Source: Microbulbifer rhizosphaerae
Lineage (GTDB): Bacteria; Pseudomonadota; Gammaproteobacteria; Pseudomonadales; Cellvibrionaceae
DNA length: 64,000 nucleotides
Direction: 5' to 3'
Assembly: GCF_014191725.1 (NCBI RefSeq)
Contig: NZ_JACHWZ010000005.1
Coordinates: forward strand, 186,001 to 250,000
Of the stretch, positions 18,285 through 26,458 are shown one piece after another. Under the pieces are notes generated by a model. The model saw only the letters and a list, made by a program, of their open reading frames with translations. It made no database searches and was not told the DNA's origin. Position numbers and translations under genes: made by a program. Each line of letters starts with the position of its first letter. The stretch's first letter is position 1.

Positions 18285-18881
18285 GTGACCAGCGACAGCG
18301 ATCTGTTTCAGGACGCCCTGGGCCAACTGGGGGACGTGCGCCCACTGGCGCGCGAGCGCCGCGAAAAGCGAGTGGCGCTGAAAAAAGACAGCGCAGTGGA
18401 GTTGAACCGCCATATGCGCCGCGAGGCGGCCACCCGCGAAACCGCGGCGGAACTGAACCCTCTCGCCGGCGAGTTCGCGGAGCCGGTGGACCCCTGGGAC
18501 CCGCTGGAATTCAAGCGCGACGGCGTCCAGAACGGCGTCTATCGCAATCTGCGTCTGGGCAAATACCGGGTGGATGCGCGGCTCGACCTGCACCGGCACA
18601 CGGTGGAAATGGCGCGCCGGGCGGTGTTCGAATTTGTGCGCGATTGCGTGGAGGCGGATGTGCGTTGCGCGCTGATTACCCACGGCAAGGGAGAGGGGCG
18701 CGCGCAGCCGGCGCTGCTGAAGAGCTGCGTTAACTGCTGGCTGCCGCAGCTGCACGAGGTGCTCGCCTTCCACAGCGCGCAGAAGCAGCACGGTGGCCTG
18801 GGGGCCACTTATATTTTGCTGCGCAAGAGCGAGCGCAAAAGGCAGGATAACCTGGAAAAACACCAGCGCCGCAATCGATAG
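18285..18881 (+). CDS. Smr-domain nuclease (SmrA/YdaL type)
   Basis: 198 residues from GTG 18285. The C-terminal Smr domain (about 95-185) has the LDLHRHT signature near residue 100 and the THGKGEG loop, both needed for nicking or RNase activity in characterised members. The N-terminal third is charged and helical, with no known domain. Members are DNA/RNA endonucleases; the cellular target here is unknown. The TAG stop is immediately followed by the TAGGAGCGG start of a family A palindrome. Confidence 0.9.
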   Translation: MTSDSDLFQDALGQLGDVRPLARERREKRVALKKDSAVELNRHMRREAATRETAAELNPLAGEFAEPVDPWDPLEFKRDGVQNGVYRNLRLGKYRVDARLDLHRHTVEMARRAVFEFVRDCVEADVRCALITHGKGEGRAQPALLKSCVNCWLPQLHEVLAFHSAQKQHGGLGATYILLRKSERKRQDNLEKHQRRNR

Positions 18882-19085
18882 TAGGAGCGGCCCATGGCCG
18901 CGATCGATTTAACTATTCTACATAGGTAACTACTCACCCCTGTGACACTAAGCCTTAACTTAGTGCCATTCAGTTCCGGTATCTTTTCCCGAGTCCCGAG
19001 TCCCGAGTCCCGAGTCCCGAGTCCCGAGTCCCGAGGGCGAGTAGTTGCCGGCACAGACTGATCGCGGCCAGCGGCCGCTCCTACA
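18881..19085. repeat. Composite family A element with inverted ends around an inner segment
   Basis: GTAGGAGCGGCC at 18881 and GGCCGCTCCTACA ending at 19085 are inverted. Both are followed inward by GCGATC-type sequence. The 150-base centre has a small AAGCC/TTAACTTAG palindromic region and seven copies of a heptamer. The shape resembles a non-autonomous mobile unit, though no target duplication was established. Confidence 0.7.
18988..19035. repeat. Heptamer tandem repeat (CCCGAGT, 6 full copies plus 6 bases)
   Basis: Perfect head-to-tail copies inside the family A element. Copy number is likely to vary by slippage. Confidence 0.95.
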
Positions 19086-19107
19086 CCGAACCGCCACTGT
19101 CATCCAT

Positions 19108-19135
19108 TTGTCACACCGCAGCGGTAGGATGTAAT
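19108..19135 (+). promoter_or_regulatory. Candidate promoter for the small ORF or RNA
   Basis: TTGTCA and TGTAAT (each five of six consensus bases) lie 16 bases apart. The expected start is near 19142, just before the 35-codon frame. Confidence 0.45.
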
Positions 19136-19148
19136 CACAACGAAACGC

Positions 19149-19256
19149 TTGTCTCGTCTCACAGAGTTTGAGGCTTTCGTTGTTCTTCTCTCAATCTTCT
19201 TGATGGTCATCGCTGTGGCGGCCAAGTGGTCGCCCTTTTTTAATTCGCCGAATTGA
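19149..19256 (+). CDS. Possible 35-residue single-pass membrane peptide
   Basis: From TTG 19149 the frame gives 35 residues beginning MSRLTEFEAF, then a hydrophobic span of about 16 residues (VVLLSIFLMVIAVAA), then KWSPFFNSPN. Charge placement and the aromatic end are typical of small inner-membrane proteins. The start is uncertain: no ATG lies upstream in frame before a TAG at 19125, no clear ribosome site is seen, and an internal ATG at 19203 would give only 17 residues. A hairpin plus T-run overlaps the 3' end, which would conflict with translation if it terminates. The stop abuts the convergent META gene. It could instead be an sRNA. Confidence 0.35.
   Translation: MSRLTEFEAFVVLLSIFLMVIAVAAKWSPFFNSPN
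19217..19241 (+). terminator. Hairpin plus T-run, terminator-like
   Basis: GGCGGCC pairs with GGTCGCC (one G-T) around a 4-base loop and is followed by CTTTTTT. It lies about 100 bases after the candidate promoter, so promoter and hairpin could bound a small RNA. It also falls inside the 35-codon frame, so only one reading may be true. Confidence 0.5.
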
Positions 19257-19748
19257 TTACTCGATGCTTCCAACGCGCCGGAACTCCAGCCGGGTTTCGC
19301 CGCTGTCGCTGCGCAGGATCAGTGAATCCCCCTCCACCTGTGCGCTGTCGGTCCGCGGCAGGGCCTTGAGATAATCCTTTTCCAGTTCGCTGCTCTCGCG
19401 GATATCGCTCATGCGGGAAATGGTCGGCGGTTGCGACCAGGAGAGTTCGCCACCGTCGGAGAGAGAAAAGCGGCCGAGATAGGGATTGGAGCCGGCACTG
19501 CCGCGCACATAGCCCAGTTTGTCGCAAATGAAGTAGGGGCGATCCCGCCAGAATTTCCGCCAGAGCAGGCGCGAGCGGTGTTCGCGCCCGTCCACCGAGA
19601 GGCTTTCCAGCAGCCATTGATGCTCGCAGATGGAACCGTCTTCCGCGGTCTTCTCTGCCAGATCTGTCGCACCCAATTGCTCGCAGCCGCCCAGGACGAG
19701 CAGTGCGACAGCGGCGAGGGGAATCAGTGGTCTACGGGCTGGTACCAT
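19257..19748 (-). CDS. META-domain (HslJ-like) lipoprotein
   Basis: 163 residues. The N-terminal hydrophobic stretch ends in the lipobox VLGGC (Cys22), so it is a lipid-anchored envelope protein. The rest has the META/HslJ pattern: CEHQWLLESLSVDG near the start, a beta-rich middle, and FRRV near the end. The family includes heat-shock protein HslJ and motility-linked proteins, but no enzyme activity is known. It lies 64 bases downstream of a second, similar lipoprotein on the same strand. Together they look like a diverged pair in one operon. Confidence 0.75.
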   Translation of the reverse strand: MVPARRPLIPLAAVALLVLGGCEQLGATDLAEKTAEDGSICEHQWLLESLSVDGREHRSRLLWRKFWRDRPYFICDKLGYVRGSAGSNPYLGRFSLSDGGELSWSQPPTISRMSDIRESSELEKDYLKALPRTDSAQVEGDSLILRSDSGETRLEFRRVGSIE

Positions 19749-19812
19749 GGCGCGGGTCTCGTTGTTTTTGTGACATTTAACACTAAAAACAGACCGCGGT
19801 CTGTGGAGCCGT

Positions 19813-20286
19813 TCAGGGTCCCACCTTGATATATTCGATATAGATGTCGCCGGGGGGGTCGCGCAGTATCAGACGCTCGCCGCCGGATTTGGTGAACGCC
19901 TGGCGGGTGCCGGCCAGGGCGCGAAGATAGGCGTTTTCCTGCCGCATCAGGGGCTCCGGCCCAGCCTTCTTGGTGGAGGCGAAACTGGCGGAGTCCCACA
20001 GCAGCAGGCCGGTGTCGGTCACCTGCAGGGCGCCGCGGTAGGTATTGATGCCGCTCTTTCCCACCACATTGCCGTCCCGGTTGCACAGGAAGGTAAAGCG
20101 CTCGTTGTCCTCGATGGCGATGGCCTCGCCGTTGACCCGCAGTCGCTTCAGTTCCCATTTATTGCCGCAAACCGAGTTGGGATCGCCTGCGGATTGGGTG
20201 ATCTTGGGGCCGGTGGTGCCCATACCGGCACAGCCTACCGCAACCACAATCACCCCCGCCAGCCACAACTGTACAGCCCTGCTCAT
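19813..20286 (-). CDS. META-domain (HslJ-like) lipoprotein, second copy
   Basis: 157 residues from the ATG at 20286, behind GGAG. An upstream in-frame ATG at 20361 would put 25 polar residues before the signal peptide. The lipobox AVGC places the lipidated Cys at about residue 19. The body shows CGNKWELKRLRVNGEAI, then NTYRGALQV (the typical META centre) and IYIEYIKV at the end. The same pattern in the gene downstream suggests an old duplication. Function unknown; an outer-membrane or periplasmic location is likely. Confidence 0.75.
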   Translation of the reverse strand: MSRAVQLWLAGVIVVAVGCAGMGTTGPKITQSAGDPNSVCGNKWELKRLRVNGEAIAIEDNERFTFLCNRDGNVVGKSGINTYRGALQVTDTGLLLWDSASFASTKKAGPEPLMRQENAYLRALAGTRQAFTKSGGERLILRDPPGDIYIEYIKVGP

Positions 20287-20406
20287 CTGTGTCTCGCTCC
20301 CTGACTGCCTCTCAAAAAAGCCTAGCTGCTCGCTCACGCGCGGAGAGGGGATTGGTGACAAGCTATTCTTATTTCACTGACCACTAAACACCGGCCACTA
20401 GATCCC

Positions 20407-21843
20407 ATGCTGAGACGCACCAAAATTGTCGCCACCCTGGGCCCAGCCACCGACAAGGGGGGTATCCTCGCCCGGCTGATCAAATCCGGCGTGGATATGG
20501 TGCGCCTGAACTTCTCCCACGGCGTTGCTGCCGACCACCGCCGCCGCGCCGAACAGGTACGCGAGGAGGCGGGCCGGCAGGGTCGGCATGTGGCGATACT
20601 GGGGGATCTGCAGGGGCCCAAGATCCGCGTGGGCCAGTTCAGTGAGGGTCGCGCGCAACTGGAGGAAGGCAGCGACTTCACCCTGGCCCCGGACTGGCCC
20701 GCCGACGGCGGCAACTCCCGGGGAGTGTCAGTGGACTACGGAAAACTGGCGGACGACTGCACCCGGGGGGATATCCTGCTGTTGGACGATGGCCGCCTGC
20801 GCCTCAAAGTGCGGGAGATCAAGGGCCGCACACTGCACACCCGTGTGGTGGTGGGCGGCTGGCTGTCCAACAACAAGGGTATCAACAAGATGGGCGGCGG
20901 CCTCACCGCACCGGCGCTGACCGCCAAGGACCGTAGGGATATCGAGACCGCCGCGGAGTTGAAACTCGACTACCTGGCGGTGTCCTTCCCCCGCGACGCC
21001 GCCGACGTGGAAAAGGCGCGCAAACTGCTGCGCGACGCCGGCGGCGAAGCGCACATCGTCGCCAAGATCGAGCGCGCGGAAGCGGTGGCGGACGAGGAAC
21101 ACCTGGACCAGTTAATCCTGGCCAGCGACGTGGTCATGGTGGCCCGGGGCGACCTGGCGGTGGAGATTGGCGATGCGGAGCTGATGGGGGTGCAGAAACA
21201 CCTGATCAAGCGCTCGCGCCACCTCAACCGGGTGGTGATCACCGCCACTCAGATGATGGAGTCGATGATTTCCAGCCCGGTGCCGACCCGCGCCGAAGTG
21301 TGCGACGTGGCCAACGCGGTACTGGATGGCAGCGATGCGGTGATGCTATCGGCGGAAACTGCTGCCGGTGACTACCCGGTGGAGACCGTCAAGCACATGG
21401 CGGAGGTGATCGTCGGGGCGGAAAAACACCGCACCCGGCAGCGTCCGCCGCGGGTGATGCAGGAAAACTACCCCGCCGGCGACGCCTGCATCGCCATGGC
21501 CGCGATGACCATTGCCAACCACTGCCGGGATATCAGGGCGATCATTTGCCAGACGGAGACCGGCAACACCGCGCGGTTGATGTCGCGGGTGCGCTCGGAT
21601 ATCCCCATCTACGCTTTCTGCCGGCATCACTCCACCTGCAACCGGGTGGCGCTCTACCGCGGCGTAGACCCGGTGCATATGGAAATGGAGGGACTGGACG
21701 GCGCGGAGCGCGACCAGCTGGCGATCGCGGACCTGAAGCGGCGCAAACTGCTGAAGTCCGGCGACTTCGTGCTGGTGTCCCGCGGCTATCACCAGGATAT
21801 TGGTGGCAGTACCGATACCCTGCGCATCGTCGAGGTGGAATAA
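20407..21843 (+). CDS. pyk: Pyruvate kinase
   Basis: 478 residues, typical of the PykA-type enzyme. It transfers phosphate from PEP to ADP at the end of glycolysis. Visible blocks are TKIVATLGPA, VDMVRLNFSHG (substrate/K+ site), VAKIERAEAV with the catalytic Lys, MVARGDLAVEIG (Mg and PEP site) and the signature ATQMMESMI, then the C-terminal allosteric domain ending in GGSTDTLRIVEVE. It stands alone, divergent from the META lipoproteins. Pseudomonas-type bacteria often carry a second isozyme; none is in this window. Confidence 0.96.
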   Translation: MLRRTKIVATLGPATDKGGILARLIKSGVDMVRLNFSHGVAADHRRRAEQVREEAGRQGRHVAILGDLQGPKIRVGQFSEGRAQLEEGSDFTLAPDWPADGGNSRGVSVDYGKLADDCTRGDILLLDDGRLRLKVREIKGRTLHTRVVVGGWLSNNKGINKMGGGLTAPALTAKDRRDIETAAELKLDYLAVSFPRDAADVEKARKLLRDAGGEAHIVAKIERAEAVADEEHLDQLILASDVVMVARGDLAVEIGDAELMGVQKHLIKRSRHLNRVVITATQMMESMISSPVPTRAEVCDVANAVLDGSDAVMLSAETAAGDYPVETVKHMAEVIVGAEKHRTRQRPPRVMQENYPAGDACIAMAAMTIANHCRDIRAIICQTETGNTARLMSRVRSDIPIYAFCRHHSTCNRVALYRGVDPVHMEMEGLDGAERDQLAIADLKRRKLLKSGDFVLVSRGYHQDIGGSTDTLRIVEVE

Positions 21844-21853
21844 CGAGCGCTTT

Positions 21854-21879
21854 CGTCGTTCCGGCGCAGGCCGGAATCC
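21854..21879. repeat. Palindrome family C, single unit
   Basis: CGTCGTTCCGGCGCAGGCCGGAATCC, the same family as 10661-10730, lies 10 bases past the pyk stop, between convergent pyk and pilE. Confidence 0.75.
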
Positions 21880-21970
21880 AGGGACACCGGTACCGGAGCC
21901 GCCCTATTTCGACAGAGACAACGACAGCATTGCGGAAAAAGGCAGTGGCGAAAATCTCTCCTGCCCCTGA

Positions 21971-22423
21971 TCAACTACAGGTTTTTTTCCAACACGTTTC
22001 CGAAGCATCAAACTTCTTACTATTATCGCGATCCCACTTTTTTTCACCCGCAGAGTTCAATTCCAAGGTGCCATTTTCTTTCTGGGCGCCGATGGGCTGC
22101 GCCTGCAAAGTATAGGAAGTCCCATTTGCGTCAGTAATACGCAGGTTATAAAACTTGGCACCGCCATCCAGCGGGGCCTGGGTTGGGAAAATTCCGGGAG
22201 CACCAGTATCCTTTTCACTCGCTGCCGCCTTCTCATAGGTGCCATTCTCGGTATAGTGCCGCTCCATCGCCTGCGCCAGCCCCATCAGCGTCCCCTGGGC
22301 ATCCGCCCTGCGGGTGGTGCGCACATGCTCCTGGTAGGAGGGCCAGGCGATACCGGCGAGTATCCCCACTATCGCCACTACGATCATCAGTTCGATCAGG
22401 GTAAATCCGCGCTGCTTTTTCAT
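21971..22423 (-). CDS. pilE: Type IV minor pilin PilE
   Basis: 150 residues from ATG 22423 (KKQRGFTLIELM); an in-frame GTG at 22432 would add three residues. The prepilin peptidase site G|FTLIELMIVVAI with Glu5 is perfect. The C-terminal half has a Cys pair (SETCWKKTC) that would close the D-region loop. It is the last gene of the minor pilin operon. These proteins prime pilus assembly and present PilY1 at the tip. PilE is the usual name for this position, although the gene resembles major pilins in size. Confidence 0.88.
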   Translation of the reverse strand: MKKQRGFTLIELMIVVAIVGILAGIAWPSYQEHVRTTRRADAQGTLMGLAQAMERHYTENGTYEKAAASEKDTGAPGIFPTQAPLDGGAKFYNLRITDANGTSYTLQAQPIGAQKENGTLELNSAGEKKWDRDNSKKFDASETCWKKTCS

Positions 22424-22448
22424 ATTTTTCACTCAATCATTCCATAGC

Positions 22449-25400
22449 TTACAGGGGGGTGACTTCTTCCCAGGACAGACGGCCCTCGCGTTCGCCACTG
22501 CCCGGATCAACTCCTCTCGTGCCAAGGTTTCCAGATGAATCGGGGGTTAACTGCTTGAGACCATTGCCGCCACCAATAAAGCCCGACCTGTTCGGCGATC
22601 CACCGGTTACAGGACTTCCAACCAACCCCTGGTCCGCCATGTTGATCATGCCATCACCGTTGGCATCGAATACCCCTCGATCTTCCGGCGCCAGGCCGGT
22701 GTGCACATCCACCGACATCAACCAGCCGCGGCCGCCGGCGGAGCATACCTGTCCGGTGGGGATCATGGTGTTGAAGAAGAGGGTATTGCGCAGCAGGTCC
22801 GGCGTGGTGATCACCCGCTCTCCGCCATCTACACCGGCGGGAGTATTGCCGCGCAGCAACTGGATATACCAACCGGATTTCTGGCTCCAGTCGAGCTCCT
22901 CGCCGCTCAAGGTGCGGTAATCCCGGCTGGTTCCATCCGCCACACCGGTATCGGATACTTGTTCGACTGTCCGGGTGCCGATAGTGCGGGCCGCCAGACT
23001 GCCCTTGCCCAACCCGGCAGTACCGTTGTCCGATACCACATAGAAGCCACCCGGCGTATTGTCGGCCGTATCCGTCTCGGCAAGGTACTGGCCGGTACCG
23101 AAAGTGACCAGCAGGTTGGGGGAACTGCCATCGATATAGTCGGTATTCCTCGCAACCCGGGGGCCGCCGGTAATCGGCTCGCCAACACTGAGCAGGGGCT
23201 GCGGTGTGGTAGTACTTACACCGGCGTCGTCGGTGGTCGTCTCCCCGTAGGCAATCCCCCAACTATCCGCAGAAGCATCGGAAACGTCGAAGACCCACAT
23301 ATTTCCCTTCAGGTCACCGGCATAGACCCGATCAATGGTGCCGTCGGTATTGGCATCGACAATCGCCGGGGTAGACAGGCCATTCTTGTCATCGGCATCG
23401 GCGGTGCTGGTGGAGAGATAAACGCCGCCGGAACCATCCAGGTAACGGATAAACAGGCCGGCGTCCCCCGTGTCGCTGTTATAGCCGTTGCCGAATACCG
23501 CCGCCCACTTGCCATTGGCCATGCGGCCTATCTGGGCACGGCTGAAGCTGAAGCCGAGATTATTGTTGTCGGAATCGGTAAATTCCCACATAAAAATGGA
23601 ATCCGCATTATTCTCGCGGAAGCTGCCGGGATCGGTTACATCCAGAGCAAAGTAGCCCTTGCCGCCGCCCCCGAGGTTCCCCACCAGCACGGTTTTCCAA
23701 CTGCCGCCGATATAGGCGTCGGTCACTGAGGGGGTGCCGTCCACATAATACTTATGGCTATAGAGCTGGGAGCTGAGGGCGTGCAGGCCGGTACTCTGCT
23801 GGGTACTGAGCAGCGCCTCCGGCGTATAGGCTATTACCTCTTCGCCGGTGCTGTTGCCGCTGCCGGCGTTGAAGCCGTGCAGGAAGCCGTCATTGGCACC
23901 CACGTAGACCACTGGTGTCCGATCGCGCTGCTCGTACTGGAAAGTGGAATAGCTTCCTGCCTCGGGGAAGTCCTTTCCGCCCCAGTTGGCATTGGGAACG
24001 CCCACATAAACCGGCGTGGAGTTGACGATATCGCCCAGGCGGCCGCCGCGGCGGCGGAACTCGGTGCTCTCTCTGCCCTCCTTGCTGCGGTCGCCGCGCA
24101 GGTAGGCCACGCGTTCGGCAGCCAGGTTATCGACAACAGACTCACCGCTGGAGGTATTGATTTCCAGGTCGCTCTCGTGGTCGCCGCCGTCTATCAGCGC
24201 GGAGGTGAAGGCCACGCCCGTGCCATCCTTGGAGGTGATCATTACCCGGTTGTTCGGGGTCCTGGCGTCCAACTTTTCGCTGGCACTCCAGGAGTCCGTC
24301 AGTGTGCCATCGGTTCCGAGGGTAAAGGCGGAGAGGTCACCGCTCCAGTCACTGCTGTCGAAACTGGCCGCGTAGAGCGCAGACCCGGCTTGCAGGGAGG
24401 CGCTATTGAAAGCGATGGAGCTGGAGCTGCCGTCAATGGCCCGTACTTTGTTGATAATGCGCTTGAAAGTGGTAACCAGGGTTTCGGCGTTGCTCGCCGA
24501 ATAGACATCCTCCACACCGCCACTCCCCAGATCGGCGGCATTCACCATCAAATCGCTGGCAGACACCTGTTCATCGGCGAAGCCGATCACATAACTGATG
24601 ATATTGTTCTTTACCGGGGAGCCGTCGGGCTTCGTCAGGTCCGGGCGCAGGTCCAGATCGTAAAGCGCCTTGATCACATCGTCCATGGATGCGTTGTTAT
24701 TACCACCTTCTTCATCTTTAGTACAACCCTTTTTGCCTTCGCAGGCGTAATCGTAACCGGCCAGGTCATTCGAGACGTCCTCGTCCTCAAGCGGAACACC
24801 ATCGGTCAGCGCCACCATAAAGTTCTTCTGGCAATAGTATTGAATGGCGCTGTCGGTGTCGGTTCCGGGCTTCGAAACATTCGCCCATTGCGGCTCGCTC
24901 TGGAAAATATCCTGCCCCTCTTTTTCTACGGTAACCACCTCGCCACTGTCGTTTTTCTTTTTGAAAGTCAACTTCTCGTTTTCATAGCCGGTGATAAAGT
25001 AACGCCCCACATCCTCAAAGCTTTCGCCCAGGGGGGTCCAGCCGCTGGCACTTAGCTCGTCAACGGTGCCCAGCAATCCCGCTCGTGTGTCATCGGTCAC
25101 ACTGGTCAGTCCGCTCAGCATTTTGGCGCCGTCGCCTCCGTCATCTCCGCCGAATTGCATAAGGCCGACGCGAACGTCCTCCAGGTCTGAGATCATGCTG
25201 ACTGTGGCGCTTTTCATCGCGTCGACGCGGCGCTGGGTGCCATTTTTACTGCGGAGCACGTCATTGCCTTCCCTAAAAACATCTGGCTGCCACCACTCCC
25301 ATCCACGTCGGGAAAAGTACCAATTCAGGAAATGGCCACTGTAGCGAATATTAGCCGCACCTGGACCGGTTTCGGAGGAGTAATAACTATCACTATTGTT

Positions 25401-25916
25401 GCACCGCCATCGCCACCGCCTTCGCCGATTATCATAATACCATTCTCCGGAACAGGCCGTATCACCGCCGGCCCACAGATAGGCATCGTAGGTTTTGTTA
25501 TTGTCAAAACAGTTTGAATCCCACCAATCCCGCCTAATCTTCCATTGCTTCCATACCAGACTTCCATTCTGATCTATTTGACGATCCCTGTTATACCAAA
25601 CTTCTCCAGTAGTCTTATCAACACGGACATGAACACGTCCATCAGTATCCTCCGGATTATTGCACCAATCGGCGTATCCGTAGGTTGCATTCTCGTCATA
25701 TTCTTCCGGTATCGCTATATGATTCATAGAGCCGGATGAGTCAAACATCAACATAATATTCGGTTCGGCCCCGCCGAGAGTATAGAGGGGCACATCGGAA
25801 ATATCTCCCGGTGCCGCCGAAGCGGCAGTGGCCAGCCCCAGGAAAAAAGCTGCGATAAAAGAGCGCAGAGATACGAGGGATATCAATTTAGGGGCAGATT
25901 GCATTTTTATAATCAT
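22449..25916 (-). CDS. pilY1: Type IV pilus tip adhesin PilY1
   Basis: 1155 residues. The signal peptide ends near AASAAPG (about residue 35). An N-terminal von Willebrand A-like domain carries the MIDAS start DSSGS at 59-63 and a later ALTDGVP loop. The C-terminal half is the PilY1 beta-propeller, with VYVGANDGFLHGFNA and a calcium loop, DANTDGTIDRVYAGD. A second EF-like loop, DANGDGMINMAD, lies near the end. PilY1 promotes extension, adhesion and surface sensing. It sits in the standard position between pilX and pilE. The Trp/Tyr/Arg-rich stretch at about 90-200 is unusual in composition. Confidence 0.93.
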   Translation of the reverse strand: MIIKMQSAPKLISLVSLRSFIAAFFLGLATAASAAPGDISDVPLYTLGGAEPNIMLMFDSSGSMNHIAIPEEYDENATYGYADWCNNPEDTDGRVHVRVDKTTGEVWYNRDRQIDQNGSLVWKQWKIRRDWWDSNCFDNNKTYDAYLWAGGDTACSGEWYYDNRRRRWRWRCNNSDSYYSSETGPGAANIRYSGHFLNWYFSRRGWEWWQPDVFREGNDVLRSKNGTQRRVDAMKSATVSMISDLEDVRVGLMQFGGDDGGDGAKMLSGLTSVTDDTRAGLLGTVDELSASGWTPLGESFEDVGRYFITGYENEKLTFKKKNDSGEVVTVEKEGQDIFQSEPQWANVSKPGTDTDSAIQYYCQKNFMVALTDGVPLEDEDVSNDLAGYDYACEGKKGCTKDEEGGNNNASMDDVIKALYDLDLRPDLTKPDGSPVKNNIISYVIGFADEQVSASDLMVNAADLGSGGVEDVYSASNAETLVTTFKRIINKVRAIDGSSSSIAFNSASLQAGSALYAASFDSSDWSGDLSAFTLGTDGTLTDSWSASEKLDARTPNNRVMITSKDGTGVAFTSALIDGGDHESDLEINTSSGESVVDNLAAERVAYLRGDRSKEGRESTEFRRRGGRLGDIVNSTPVYVGVPNANWGGKDFPEAGSYSTFQYEQRDRTPVVYVGANDGFLHGFNAGSGNSTGEEVIAYTPEALLSTQQSTGLHALSSQLYSHKYYVDGTPSVTDAYIGGSWKTVLVGNLGGGGKGYFALDVTDPGSFRENNADSIFMWEFTDSDNNNLGFSFSRAQIGRMANGKWAAVFGNGYNSDTGDAGLFIRYLDGSGGVYLSTSTADADDKNGLSTPAIVDANTDGTIDRVYAGDLKGNMWVFDVSDASADSWGIAYGETTTDDAGVSTTTPQPLLSVGEPITGGPRVARNTDYIDGSSPNLLVTFGTGQYLAETDTADNTPGGFYVVSDNGTAGLGKGSLAARTIGTRTVEQVSDTGVADGTSRDYRTLSGEELDWSQKSGWYIQLLRGNTPAGVDGGERVITTPDLLRNTLFFNTMIPTGQVCSAGGRGWLMSVDVHTGLAPEDRGVFDANGDGMINMADQGLVGSPVTGGSPNRSGFIGGGNGLKQLTPDSSGNLGTRGVDPGSGEREGRLSWEEVTPL

Positions 25917-25927
25917 TTTTTCTTCCG

Positions 25928-26458
25928 CTACATAGACTTGCCATAGAGAGTGACCAGTATACGCTTGGTGCCGCCCGGCCCCTCCCCGCGGGCGACTATT
26001 CTGAACACCTCGACATCCTCAAAATCAATGGCCGGCTTGTTCCCGCTGAGGTCCACGTCCGTGGTATCGGAATCGTCGGAGGCGCGGCCGAACATTTCTA
26101 TAAAGACACGCCCTTTCAGAAGGCCGTCCGGGCCCTCGAGCGTCGAGTTCCGTTTGGGGGCGTAGGTGTCTTTCCAGGTGTCTTCCGAAAAAATATCCGC
26201 AGGGCCCTTCCCTTGGGTTCTGCACCAGCCAGTGTCGCCGAAGGTGGAGGTATTATCGAGACCGTCGATATGCTTTTCCGCCTGGCGCACCATGGATTCC
26301 GCAACTTCCAGCGCTATCTTCGCGTCGCGGGAGGCGGCAGTCATGCGCTCGCCCAGCAGTACGGCGCGGGCTCCGGAGATGCCCATCATGGTCAGCACCA
26401 GCAGGATGATCAGGCTGACGATCAGTACCGCGCCCCGCTGTCGGTTCATCACCATCAT
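25928..26458 (-). CDS. pilX: Minor pilin PilX
   Basis: 176 residues with the short prepilin leader MNRQRG followed by AVLIVSLIILLVLTMMGIS, the PilX form of the cleavage site, which lacks the Phe+1 found in other pilins but keeps a hydrophobic helix. The ERMTAASRDAKIALEVAESMVRQAE region matches PilX N-domains. Its start overlaps the pilW stop by four bases. It joins the pilus initiation complex with FimT/PilV/PilW and PilY1. Confidence 0.92.
   Translation of the reverse strand: MMVMNRQRGAVLIVSLIILLVLTMMGISGARAVLLGERMTAASRDAKIALEVAESMVRQAEKHIDGLDNTSTFGDTGWCRTQGKGPADIFSEDTWKDTYAPKRNSTLEGPDGLLKGRVFIEMFGRASDDSDTTDVDLSGNKPAIDFEDVEVFRIVARGEGPGGTKRILVTLYGKSM

Noticed and set aside
18988..19035. CRISPR-like array
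   Set aside because: It is a contiguous heptamer tract without spacers; no cas genes occur in the window.
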